Shown one piece after another: positions 32,081 to 41,325 of a stretch of DNA of 46,594 nucleotides (its first letter is position 1; every line of letters starts with the position of its first letter). This DNA is from Prorocentrum cordatum (taxonomy: Eukaryota; Sar; Dinophyceae; Prorocentrales; Prorocentraceae). Made by a program: the position numbers and the translations under genes. The stretch is from contig CAUYUJ010007470.1 of assembly GCA_963575745.1 (NCBI GenBank), positions 1 to 46,594 of the forward strand, in the 5' to 3' direction. The notes under the pieces are model-generated. The model made no database searches and was not told where the DNA came from. It saw only the letters and a list, made by a program, of their open reading frames with translations.

Positions 32081-33304
32081 GCCAGAAGATCCTCGTGGGG
32101 TCGCGACCAGGCTGCGGTTCGATCCTGACAATTGGGTTCCAACTCTCTGTGACCCACCCATTTTGACGATCGAAGAAGAATTTTGCGTCTTTGAACTCCT
32201 CACGAAGTGCTGCAACCATTCTTTTTTCCTGTGATCTCCATCTTGATCTGGAAAGGATTCTTGTCAGGGCCGATGTGCAGTTGGGTGCTGCCCCCGCTGG
32301 CTGCGGGCATGGGGAAGCGCATCCATTGTCCTTTACCTGGGAGACGAAGGGCAGATAACGCGGCAGCAACCTTCTTTCCCGCGATGCCCACTGCCCCAGA
32401 ACTGGATCGTGAAGAGCTTGTCTTGGTCGTCGCCCAGAATAGTGGAGCCGTCGATGCTTGCGCCTTTGAGCCATTTACCCACCGAGCCCTGAACGTCACA
32501 CTTCTTGACGAGAGTAGGGGCAACGACCTTGAGAATCGTACCATCCACCGCTCGATTGAACCCAGGTGCTGGCTTAGGCGGTGGTGGGGGCCGATTTGCG
32601 ACCACCAACTCTTTGCAAAGTTCGTCGACCAGGGACTTGAGCTGCTCCATGTCAGTGGCCGGCGTCTCTGTGCGGGTGTCAATGTCACGGACCTGCGATT
32701 GGATGGTGTCGATCTGCAACTGTAGGCGTCTCTGCGTGGCCTCGAGCTCGGGGCGAAGTTGCGCCTCCAGCTGGGACTTGCAAGTTTGCGGAACTGGCTG
32801 AACGGCAGCTTCAACTCCTTTGATGGCGGCCATGGCGGGGTCGACAGCGGACGAGGCGGCCTTGCTGGCAGACGCGGTGACCAGCTCGGTAACCTCGTTC
32901 TGGAAGATGCTGAACTTGGCCTGCAGTTCTCCGTGAATGAGGCCTTTGATATGTTCTTCCCAGCCATCCGAGTCCATGAAGTCCTCTTCGCCGTCACTGG
33001 ATGCACCTCGATTGGAGCGGGAACGGGCGTCGTCATCGCCAGCGGCTGCAGGCTGTGAACCAGCGCGCGCATCACTATCAGCAGCACCACTAGCACCCCG
33101 TACGGGACGAGGCTTCTTCTTACGCTTGGCTCCATCTGGCATGAGCGAGACCTCGCGGGCGCCCCAGACTGCTGTCGCGGGGCGGCGACAGGCAGCAGCC
33201 GCCGGGGGCGGACCCGTTGGCTGAGACAGAACTGTCGGGCAGCGACGCCCTGGCACTGGCCGCGGACTAGCGGCATCCACGTGTTCCCCTGTGGAACAAT
33301 CCAT
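31980..33304 (-). CDS. Element Y ORF1, nucleic-acid-binding type (two frameshifts)
   Basis: The ATG at 33304 follows the SL with no base between. The first frame (33304 to about 32395) gives a basic N-terminus, an acidic patch (SDGEEDFMDSDGWEEH), a predicted coiled coil (residues about 130-230) and a proline run. Around 32394, a four-base homopolymer, coding moves to a second frame with VAAALSALRLPGKGQWMRF and IGPDKNPFQIKMEI. At a six-base run (32222-32227) it moves to a third (MVAALREEFKDAKFFF) that ends at 31980. The total is about 440 residues. Its position and composition fit a LINE ORF1 protein that coats element RNA. I recall similar PDK-type sequences in dinoflagellate proteins but cannot verify that here. 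Confidence 0.7.
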
Positions 33305-33326
33305 CTTGAGCCAAAATGGCTACGGA
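33305..33326 (-). other. Exact genomic DinoSL sequence at the 5' end of element Y
   Basis: The minus strand reads T, CCG, TAGCCATTTTGGCTCAAG, all 22 positions of the dinoflagellate spliced leader (D at position 1 is T). It is followed at once by the ORF1 ATG, not by a splice donor, so it is a retroposed mRNA end and not an SL RNA gene. (TCC)n lies directly upstream. Confidence 0.97.
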
Positions 33327-33424
33327 GGAGGAGGAGGAGGCGGGGGAGAAGGAGGGAGGAGGAGGGGGGAGGAGGAGGAGGAGGAGGAGGAGGAGGAGGG
33401 GGAGGAGAAGGAGGAGGAGGAGGA
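33327..33424 (-). repeat. (TCC)n tract between elements X and Y
   Basis: GGAGGAGGAGG on the plus strand, with AGAAGGAGGGA interruptions. It separates the A-run at the 3' end of X from the SL of Y by about 98 bp. Confidence 0.93.
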
Positions 33425-36416
33425 TTTTTTCCAGTGCACCGCTGCCAGCCAACCTCCAGAGTGCAAAAGATGCAGGGGTTGCCTGGCAGGGAAAAAAATA
33501 CGCCATCCAGCTCGTGGAGGTCTTAGACGGCGGGGGGCCCTTACAAACCCGCTGCAAAACCTCGAGCTGGTGTTTTGTGATGGCATGCGGTCCCAGCGCG
33601 GCCACGGGGCAAGGCTCCCGCAAGGAGTCAGGGCGAGCTACTGCCCACGAGCCGCATTCACCGCAAAATGTGAAGGTACCCTTGTGCCACAAAACGCGCG
33701 ACGGGTGGGCCGCCTTGCCCGCGACCCAAGGCGCAACGCGCTGGGGGGGCGGTTCGAGCCTCAGGCGACGCCATAGGGCTTCATCCCTGGCGGCCAGGGC
33801 CCGACCTGGCCTCGCCCACTTCTTCGCAGTGACCTCCTCCGCCACCGCCGGCTCCGAACCCCCAACTCCGCTTCCTCCGCAAGCAGAGCAAGTCGAGCGG
33901 AGCCTCGCACGGAGCGAAGGGGCAGCATCGGATATCGAAGCCTTGCACATCCCACAAGTCCAAACGCCAGAACCGAACTCCCAAACGTGCGACGAACCCC
34001 TCGCATCAGCTTCGATCCACCGACGCCTGCGGAGCACAAGATCAATGGGCTGCTTGCGCAGCCTGCGCTCAGGCTCAGCGTTGAGGGCAGCACACTCGAG
34101 AATGATAGAGGCGTTACGCTTGAGGATGGCACAGGCATTGCCGACTAGCTCATTATAAGCCTGGACAACTCCATTCGGAACCTGGCATTCACCTCCATGA
34201 GCACGCAATTCGGCAAGCTCATCTGCGGCAGAGTTGAGCACTACCTGGTCCCAGTCTACAGAGTCGCCAAAACGGGCGAGCTTTTGGGGATCCTCCAACA
34301 GGTGGCTGGGGACGTGAAAAAGCTGGAAGTCCCCAGGTCGCTCCGAGAGGAACTGCCAGAATTCCCACCAGAGATCAAAATTTGCCAGCCTCGCAGAGGC
34401 AGCACGGCCAGCCAGGAAACCTTTGACAATATTGGCATGGTCGGTGACCACGCGCAGAGCTTGGGCAGGGTCAACGTAACGAAGGCACTCAACAATGGCC
34501 GCAAGCTCTGCGCGGGGGACCGTCTGTCGAACCGAGTCGAGCACACCTGTAACTCCACAATCCCAATCAAAATCTTCGCTAGGACGGAGCCGCACAAAGG
34601 CAAAGGCGACTCGTCGGAGGACAGGAAACTTGGCAAACTGCCCTCCCGTGCCATCCGTGGCATGGAGGCCTCCTGGCAGACAGCCTGGACACAAGGCCCC
34701 AGGACAACGCCGCCCATGGAGGTCCCTGGAAACAGGCACAGGAGGGAGGTTGAACCAAGAAAGGGGAATAAGTTCACGCATCCAGAAACACGGATACTGG
34801 ATAGCCTCCTGCTGGGCACCGTTCCTAAGGTGCTGAGAGTCAACGATCTCCTGGACCTGCGACGAAGCATTACACATGCACTTCCAAAACCTGTGGCAGG
34901 AGGTCTCGGGGTCACGCTGGCAACGCCTACACATGGGATCAGGAGCCATCTGGGCCTCGTGCCTTCTCTCCTCGGTCCAATAGCCTCCAGAGACCAAGAG
35001 CCGAATCATAGCCGCGAGGTCCCGACGCCCGTCCTTCTCGAGGGAGGCAACAAGGTCCCAGACATGGTGAAGAGAGACAGGCCCCTGTATTCCAGCGCCA
35101 TCTAGGTGCTCGGACGCCTGGCGCCACTGTCCGGTGTCGATGGAATCGTCAAAGACCTCGAGAAGAGGGCCTAGCGGGCCGTGCCCGTCCTCCATCATCT
35201 GCCACTCGTCACCACAAGGCGCGATGAGAGTGAAAGGTGAGGGGCACTGCCATCCTACCGCCAACATCGTGGCTTGAAAAGCCGCCATCGGGCCACGGAC
35301 CCAGGACCGCCCTTTTCGGGCATTGGCCAAGGAGGCCGCCCAGAGACAGGCCAGGCGACGGAGGAGCCCAGGGCGGCCCGCAAGGCGAGCAAACCACGAC
35401 TTGACGACACGCCGAACGTAAACCTGGATGGGGGTCCTGGCCATAGCCAAAAGTGAGACGGATAGCGGTTGTGGCACACACACCTCTGTGAGGGGTCTTG
35501 CTAGCAGCACGGGCCATGCTGCGAAGGCCTTTGAGCATGGAGGGAGAGACACCGTGAATCTCGGGCGCCCACATGGCCTTCGCATAGGCATTAGGAAAGA
35601 ACAAGTTACTGGCTTGCCTGCACGTGCGCCCAAAACTGAAATCTTACCAATGGCATCCCGCCCCTCGGTGAAACGGGTCTTCCTGACAGCCGCAATCCTT
35701 CTGGCGCCCAAAGCGGTGTCGTGCCCCAGATCCCCGGCAGCCAGAGCCACCGAGAACTCACAGCCCTCACTGACAGCAATCCTGGAAAGCTCAGCCCGAA
35801 GGCCTGGCGAGGACGCGAGCAAATGGGACTTACCCAGGGACAACTCACAGCGACGCCTCCTGAGGCCAGTGAGAAGGGCTCGAAGCAGGATGGGGAACGT
35901 AGCAACGATGGACGAATGCGTGCCAAAAAGACGAGCAGAGATATCATCAACCCACTCCCGCAGCCTAAGGCCACCGACCGATCCATTGGCTCCTGCGAGG
36001 GGATGGTGCAAACGAGCCCGCGCAAGGGAGGTGGCCTGGCCACGCCCAGCCAACGTGCCCCCATGAGCCAGGATCCCAGTATGGACAGCCCCCTCCAACG
36101 ACAAATGCCGAACACCCAAGTAAATATCGATGGCCAGGGCCAACAGACGGAGTGGGTAATCTAATTCTCGAGCCGCTTCCACCAAGTCCTTAATACAGAC
36201 TTGGTCGTAATACTTCTTCATGTCCAGCAAAAGGCCCCCGACCTGGAAACCGCTGTGGAGGGCAAGTTCCGTTTCAAGCTCGTCAAGCCAACCAGCCACG
36301 TCGGCCGAGCCCCCAACAGTCTGGTCCCAGGGCCCGTGCGCTCCACGGTCCCAAGCCGTGACGAAAGGCTTCCTGATGCGCAAGAGAAGCGTTATAAACA
36401 AAGCCGAGCAGCGCAA
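33425..36416 (-). CDS. Element X ORF2 C-terminal part: RT palm, zinc knuckle, RNase H, zinc ribbon
   Basis: Residues are counted from the Met at 36416; true coding enters this frame near 36365. RT motif A is GGLLLDMKKYYDQV (60-73), motif B resembles GTLAGRGQATS (120-130) and motif C is LREWVDDIS (152-160, Asp157/158). The zinc knuckle is CRRCQRDPETSCHRFWKC (496-513). RNase H has ATDGTGG (Asp588), RAELAAI (Glu637), VVTDHANIV (Asp659) and HVPSH...NSAADELAE (His705, Asp732), a complete catalytic set. Further on are CGMC (821-824), CSAC (843-846) and FCGECGSWA (917-925). The frame has no stop before it enters (TCC)n, so the natural C-terminus is probably lost to a late frameshift. Confidence 0.85.
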
Positions 36417-37611
36417 TGGGCCTTTTTCCCCCGTCAGGCTTCGGAATGAGGGCGATCAAAGCAAAAAGCTGCTGAAAAGGCAAAGTGCACTGCTCCTCAA
36501 TGGACTCTAAAAGCTGAATGAGGTGGAGCTTGGCCTCAACACTAGCCTCCTTGATTCGGCGCGGCTCAATAAAATCCAAGCCCTGACCCCTGGAGTCAGG
36601 CAATAACTTGAGCGCGCGATTAGGGGTGTCCAGGTCGATTGGTGGCAAACGCGGGGACGACCGAGCGCACTTACGCAGGGCAGCTAACGCAGCCCGCGCC
36701 TCGTCCTTGTCGTGCTGTTGCCAGATGGCCGTCCAAGCGGCCGCTTCAAATTCCAGGAGCTGATCGAGGGCTGAGCAGGGTCCTTCCTCACCGATCTTTT
36801 CGGCCTCCAGAGGGTCCAGGGGTGGCTTCAACAGCCGATGGGCCGGCCCCGCAGACCTGCAAAGCGCCCCCTGGAGCCAGGCCTTCCACGAAGCCTCCTG
36901 AGCCTGGAGAGCGTCACGGTGGGATTTTTCAGACACCTGCTGAAGCTCAACTAGCAAGTCTCGCAGCCCGTCGAACGGCAGCTCCGCAATGCGCTGAAAA
37001 CGAATCTTCAACAAGTTAAAGGTTCCACACTGACCCGCATCGGAGGGGTCAGACGGGGGAGGGGGCACCTGCCGAGAGAGCCAATCCATAGTGACACGAA
37101 ATTGAGCTGCATGTTTACGGTCAGGCTGCGGCGGGATATCCTCTAAGGAATCCTGCGGGACAAGCTTAATCAACGGCCTGAGTTTGACAAAGGCAGCTTG
37201 CCAGAAACGGGCGTCGCGGTCTGCCTGGCAGGGCCCCTCAACCTGGGCGGCCGCGAGGGGCACCAAACGTAGCCTGGGCTCCTGGCAACGACCTATAAAC
37301 TGGAAAACCTGATCCTGGGCCAAACCAAGCTTCGAGAAGGCCTCAAGCTCCAGAGCAACAATCCAGGTAGACAACTGGGCGCGTAAATCGAGAGAGACCT
37401 GGATGTTGTCATGCTCGAGCTTGAGGAGACCGGCAGCGGCGTGGTTGGCCTTGAAGAAGTCAGGCCGCTTACGTTGCAGCAGCTGCGCCCGCGCAAGGAA
37501 GTGCGGCCAGGCTTCAACAGGGGCAGCGACGCCTTTGACAGGCATGGGCTTAGGTTGCATGGCCCAGGGGAAGCCAAAACCTGAAACTCCAAAGCGGCGT
37601 GAGTGCCCCAA
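36283..37611 (-). CDS. Element X ORF2 middle part: linker and RT fingers
   Basis: The open frame joins the endonuclease frame near 37568 and the palm frame near 36365, both by one-base shifts. It encodes a helical linker and then RT finger sequence: GLDFIEPRRIKEA, FQQLFALIALIPKPDGGKRP and LLGFVYN. The last matches the conserved Pro-Lys ... Arg-Pro-Ile finger segment of RTs. After the shift, the following frame continues with RKPFVTAWDRG. It has no independent start and should be read as part of ORF2. Confidence 0.8.
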   Translation of the reverse strand: MGHSRRFGVSGFGFPWAMQPKPMPVKGVAAPVEAWPHFLARAQLLQRKRPDFFKANHAAAGLLKLEHDNIQVSLDLRAQLSTWIVALELEAFSKLGLAQDQVFQFIGRCQEPRLRLVPLAAAQVEGPCQADRDARFWQAAFVKLRPLIKLVPQDSLEDIPPQPDRKHAAQFRVTMDWLSRQVPPPPSDPSDAGQCGTFNLLKIRFQRIAELPFDGLRDLLVELQQVSEKSHRDALQAQEASWKAWLQGALCRSAGPAHRLLKPPLDPLEAEKIGEEGPCSALDQLLEFEAAAWTAIWQQHDKDEARAALAALRKCARSSPRLPPIDLDTPNRALKLLPDSRGQGLDFIEPRRIKEASVEAKLHLIQLLESIEEQCTLPFQQLFALIALIPKPDGGKRPIALLGFVYNASLAHQEAFRHGLGPWSARALGPDCWGLGRRGWLA

Positions 37612-38315
37612 GGCACTGGGACAAGCGACCTAAACTGGACAGCATTAGAGAAGCTAGCAGAGACCAAAGCGTAATCGATCCGACTGGTGGAGACCCCAGA
37701 GCACGTAACAGAAACACCAGGCAAAGGGACAGGGACGAGGCCGAGAGGCTCCAGCCAACCTGACTCCTCAAGCACACTCTGGTCCACCTGCCAGTCGCCC
37801 ACCACAAAGGCGGGAACACCTGCCGCGCTCAGATGGGCGCCGAGGTCCGCCAGCAGCTCGAGGTTCTGACCGCTGAGCTCACTCCCCGTGACCACGTAGA
37901 CAGGGACGATGGTAAGGGAAACCTTCCGAAGCCTCAAGGTACACATCAACCACCGAGCCGTTCCAGCAGTAGTCCACTCACCCGCCTCGCATGTTAACTG
38001 TGAGAGCCCAAGATGAGAACGCGCGGCGACCAGAACACCTGCCGATGCATCATCAGCGAGCGTGGGCTCAGCGGCCTGCGCCACAACCTTCCAGCCCAGC
38101 TTGTGCAGCTTCTTGGCCATCGCCTGGTACCTGGAGCCGCGCATCCTGTGCTCGACAAAAATGATGATGTCTGCCGAGCATGCTGCAACCCACCTGCAAG
38201 CGGTTGGGCCCCATACGCTGATGTTGGAGTAGACAATGGACAAGGTACGATGAGGGGCGGCGCCACTGTCAGGTTCAGGCCCAGTCCCCTGACTCCCATC
38301 GTAATGCGAATCCAT
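37568..38315 (-). CDS. Element X ORF2 N-terminus: EEP endonuclease
   Basis: I chose the ATG at 38315 (MDSHYDGSQG) because it is the last Met before the domain and overlaps the stop of the upstream frame by 41 bp. Motifs counted from it are YSNISVWG (Asn31), FVEHRMRG (Glu56), VVGDWQVD (Asp174; most relatives have GDFN), SRIDYALV (Asp214) and WGTHAALEF (His239; most have SDH). The fold signature is kept but two catalytic segments are altered. The frame leaves the domain at a run of four G (37567-37570). Confidence 0.75.
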
Positions 38316-39649
38316 CGAAACGGGTCCGCCGCCTGATCCACTCGGGGCACCACTCACCACTGGGCGATTGCTCCAACCCCGTGGGCCGCAGGGAAGGGTT
38401 CGACTGCCCTGCGACCGAAGAACCTGTCGAACCAGGATTTCCAGCAGCGCAGACAGGCGATCCACCAGTAGCGACGATAGCGCCAGGGCCTGGGGCACGG
38501 TTGGAGGTGTCGAACTCACGCTCAGCAAGGACCAAGGAGCGGGCGTGGCGACGACGTTCCTCTTCCCATGCATCAGGGTCTGACTGGGAAAGCAAACGCA
38601 TGTTGTTATGGTAGCGAACCCTCGCACTCCTTCTGGACCTCCAGGCCGAAAGACAGATGTCACGAGCCATGTCCCGCCCCACAGCAGCCAAGTTCTCAAT
38701 GCCAGTCCGAGCCGACTGCCCCAAGACGAGAAGGTCGTAAACACCCTGGGTAAGCAAGTCGGCAACATAAGTGACACACAGGCGCATCCAATAATCTTGG
38801 TTGGTGGGTTCATCCAATAGACTCGGGTCCTGGAGCCAGACGTTAGTGTATAATCGAAGACGACGCTCCATGATGAGACGCTGACGAATGGCCTCGCGCC
38901 GTTCAGGATCCTGGTCCTTGCAAGTGAGGACCGAGTTCGCGGTGCGCCCTACGGGCCCCCGCAGGACCGCGCGCCCTTGGGAGCCAGGGGCCGTCCCCTC
39001 TCCAGCGGCGCCTCCCACGTCGCACGCCTTCTGGAGCCAGCGCAAACGCCTGCCCGCCGTTGAGGTCGAGCACGGGGCCGAGGTCGCCGTCGAGCCCGAA
39101 GCAGTAGAAGCCGCAACCAGCGCAGTAGTGGCCGTACCGCAAACACATGTGGCGTCGTCTGCCGAGCCTCCAGCAAGACTCGCGCCGCGGGAATCCAAGC
39201 TGAGGTCTTGGCAGAGCCAACCTGCAGCGGGTACCGTCCGCGGGGTCATTGCCTTCGCAGGCACGGTGAGTGAGCGCCCATCGTATGGACCCACAGCACA
39301 TGTGGCGTCGTCTGCCGAGCCTCCAGCAAGACTCGCGCCGCGGGATTCCGTGCTGAGGTCTTGGCCTGGCCAACCTGCAGCAGGTACCGTCCGCGGGGTC
39401 ATTGCCTTCGCAGGCGCGGTGAGTGAGCGCCCGTCGCATGAAACCGACGAGGACGTAGTAGCTCCAGGGGGGGCCGTCAGAAGCGGGAGCGAGTAGGAGC
39501 CGCCTGCCGTCGAAGTGGACGGTTCAGAAGAAAATGAGCATGATGAGGCCGATCTTGAGAGTGCACCGCCAGGAGAGCTGCAGGTAGAACAGCTGTCACA
39601 CGCTTGACCATCACCAGCAGAGCTAGGAGCCCGACTCACGAGCCTCGAT
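38275..39649 (-). CDS. Element X second ORF1-like frame, unknown function
   Basis: This frame is open far upstream but has coding character only after ORF1 ends at 39623, so I give about 39649 as its beginning. It has no ATG at that point, which suggests frameshifting from ORF1 or a lost start. It contains Cys-x2-Cys-x2-Cys near its beginning (ACDSCSTC). Two tandem 51-residue units follow (SLTAPAKAMTPRTVPAAG and SLTVPAKAMTPRTVPAAG). Then comes a basic helical part (ERREAIRQRLIMERRLRLY) that includes YVADLLTQGVYDLLVLGQ. The stop at 38275 lies inside ORF2. Possibly a second gag-like protein. Confidence 0.5.
39145..39450. repeat. 153-bp in-frame tandem duplication inside element X
   Basis: ACATGTGGCGTCGTCTGCCG begins at 39145 and again at 39298. 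Both copies run on through CGGGGTCATTGCCTTCGCAG and GTGAGTGAGCGCCC. Length 153 = 51 codons. Confidence 0.9.
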
Positions 39650-40885
39650 CTTGGCCCGAGCAGCAGCAGCCTTAGCCCGTGCGAGAGTGTCAGCGCGCAC
39701 CTTCTCGATCCTCTTCTCCTCATCGGTCGGCTCGGCAGGGGCAACAGCAGCCACGGGGGCAGCCTTCGGCGCATCAGCCGCAGGCGCCTGAGAGGAAGCA
39801 GCGCTCTGGCTGCCCGCACCTTGAGAAGCCGCGACGCCTGCTGCAACCGCACCATCCGTAATCTTGCGCTTCTTACGCAGCTCGCCCATCCGCTTCTGGT
39901 ATTCCTCCTGGTGCGTCTTGTACTGGGACTTAATGCTCGTGAGCGCTCCGTGCAGGAGGGTCTTGACCTGCTGGGACTGCTCAAGCTTGAACTTCTCAAA
40001 TCCCTCGCGGTCCCCGGTAGAAAAAGCGGGCCCCGAAACGTCCAGCTCTTCACCAAAGTCGAGCTTGATCTCCTCAGCGGAGTCCTTGAAGAGGTCGTCG
40101 AGGGAGATGGCGTTCTTGCTGGGACTGGGCTCAGCAGGCTTGAGAACTCCGACGGCAAGCTTACGAGTGGCCTGCTCAAGAATGTCAGCGTTCTCCAGAT
40201 CCCTCGTGAGCTCGTCGAGGTGCTTGTCCAAGTCGCTGGCCTCCTTGTCCAGCGCCGCACGGCGCGCCAGGGCCTTGTCGAGCTTCTCCTTGGACGCCTT
40301 CTTGGCCTGAGATGCACGCTGCCACTCGGCCTGAGGTGTCGCCTGGGGCTGGGGCGGAGGATTGGGCACGAACTGAGCGAGCAACTTCTGGGCAAGGTCG
40401 GGCGCGAGGTGCGAAGCCGCCTCCTTGACAGCCGCGAGAGCTTGAGGAGGGATGGCCTCGGAGGGGCCCTGCTGCACCTGCAGCGCCTGAGTACCCTTGC
40501 GCCAGCGACCCTTGGACTTGCTGCCTCCCTCACCCCACCCAGACTCCTCAGCGCCGGTGTACAGAAGCATCTGGCCGCCGCCGCCGACAGAGGAGCTGAG
40601 CGGGTGGCACTGGGACTGGCACCCGACGCAGAGATTGTGCCTCTTGGCCAGGAGGTCATCCCAAGTCCAGTGACCACAAGAACACACAGTGCAAAGCCGA
40701 GCACCACGAATCTGCCCAGCCTTGGCGCCCCCAGGCGGAACTCGGATCCAGGGTTGCCTCGTCCAGGATTCCTCCGCATCGTCGGGGATGCGCCACGGGG
40801 CGGGGGCCATCGCAGCGCCGTAACACCTAGCTCCGTCAGGAGCACACGAAAGATGGGCTGCCAGAGGCCCGTGCAGTACTGGCAA
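39623..40885 (-). CDS. Element X ORF1: zinc-binding, coiled-coil protein
   Basis: An intact 420-codon frame. Starting from the Met at 40885, a cysteine cluster lies at residues 65-89 (LCTVCSCGHW, then HNLCVGCQ), giving Cys-x2-Cys-x-Cys and Cys-x2-Cys. Residues about 180-335 are Glu/Lys/Ala/Leu-rich and should form a coiled coil (LDKHLDELTRDLENADILEQ). The C-terminus is Ala/Pro- then Lys/Arg-rich. It fits a LINE ORF1 or gag-like RNA-binding protein. The ATG one base after the SL (40971) is in another frame, so either translation skips it or a frameshift lies between 40971 and 40885. Met26 (about 40810) is an alternative start. Confidence 0.75.
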   Translation of the reverse strand: MPVLHGPLAAHLSCAPDGARCYGAAMAPAPWRIPDDAEESWTRQPWIRVPPGGAKAGQIRGARLCTVCSCGHWTWDDLLAKRHNLCVGCQSQCHPLSSSVGGGGQMLLYTGAEESGWGEGGSKSKGRWRKGTQALQVQQGPSEAIPPQALAAVKEAASHLAPDLAQKLLAQFVPNPPPQPQATPQAEWQRASQAKKASKEKLDKALARRAALDKEASDLDKHLDELTRDLENADILEQATRKLAVGVLKPAEPSPSKNAISLDDLFKDSAEEIKLDFGEELDVSGPAFSTGDREGFEKFKLEQSQQVKTLLHGALTSIKSQYKTHQEEYQKRMGELRKKRKITDGAVAAGVAASQGAGSQSAASSQAPAADAPKAAPVAAVAPAEPTDEEKRIEKVRADTLARAKAAAARAKIEARESGS

Positions 40886-40972
40886 AAGCTGTCAGGCACA
40901 AGGCCTTGGCACTGCTGCGGACTAGCAGCTTCCAGTTCGGCACGAGGGCGCGGAGCCCTCAGGTGCAGCATT

Positions 40973-40994
40973 CTTGAGCCAAAATGGCTACGGA
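40973..40994 (-). other. Exact genomic DinoSL sequence at the 5' end of element X
   Basis: All 22 positions of the spliced leader are present on the minus strand (T, CCG, TAGCCATTTTGGCTCAAG), followed by A and then ATG at 40971. (TCC)n lies directly upstream. The context matches the SL of element Y. Confidence 0.97.
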
Positions 40995-41187
40995 GGGAGG
41001 AGGAGGAGGAGGAGGAGGAGGAGGAGGAGGAGGAGGAGGAGGGGGGGAGGAAGGAGGAGGAGGAGGAGGTGGAGGAGGAGGAGGAGGGAGGAGAGGAGGA
41101 GAGGGAGGAGGAGGAGGAGGAGGAGGAGGAGGAGGAGGAGGAGGAGGAGGAGGAGGAGAGGAGAAGGAGGAGGAGGAGGGAGGAGTT
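40995..41187 (-). repeat. (TCC)n tract at the 5' side of element X
   Basis: GGAGGAGG on the plus strand for about 190 bp, then a T run and a C run. Confidence 0.95.
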
Positions 41188-41261
41188 TTTTTTTCCCCCC
41201 CGGAAAGGGCGCGGGCCCAGGGTTCTCTTTTAGTAGGTTAACCCCCCGGCCCCCCTGCGAC

Positions 41262-41325
41262 TTGGGCCGGCGAAATTATATTGCGAGCGGGCACGCGCGG
41301 AGTAGGGCCGGCGAAATTATTTTTG
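41262..41325. repeat. Two copies of GGGCCGGCGAAATTAT
   Basis: The motif ends at 41278 and at 41320, with GCGAGCGGGCACGCGCGG between. It directly precedes the minisatellite at 41325. Confidence 0.75.

Larger units (their letters stand above)
25346..33326 (-). mobile_element. Element Y: SL-headed non-LTR retroelement
   Basis: A minus-strand element of about 8 kb. From its 5' end it has a full DinoSL sequence (33326-33305), ORF1 (33304-31980), an endonuclease plus RT frame (32080-29519), RT thumb, zinc cluster and a long unknown region (29589-26280), and a 3' coding stretch ending in a TAG at 25386. (TCC)n lies on both sides. It is frameshifted at several points, so this copy is probably not active, although the damage is light. 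No RNase H signature was found, unlike X and E1. Confidence 0.88.
33425..40994 (-). mobile_element. Element X: SL-headed non-LTR retroelement with RNase H
   Basis: A minus-strand element of about 7.6 kb. In order it has DinoSL (40994-40973), a zinc and coiled-coil ORF1 (40885-39623), a second ORF1-like frame (39649-38275), EEP endonuclease (from 38315), RT, zinc knuckle, RNase H and a C-terminal zinc ribbon. The last frame runs into a short A-run (GGAAAAAATCC on the minus strand, near 33425) and then (TCC)n. (TCC)n also lies upstream of the SL. It shares RT and RNase H variants with E1. Frameshifts near 37568 and 36365 break ORF2. Confidence 0.88.

Noticed and set aside
33305-33326. SL RNA gene
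   Set aside because: The SL is followed by ATG and an ORF. There is no GT donor and no SL RNA intron-like tail. The same applies to 40973-40994.
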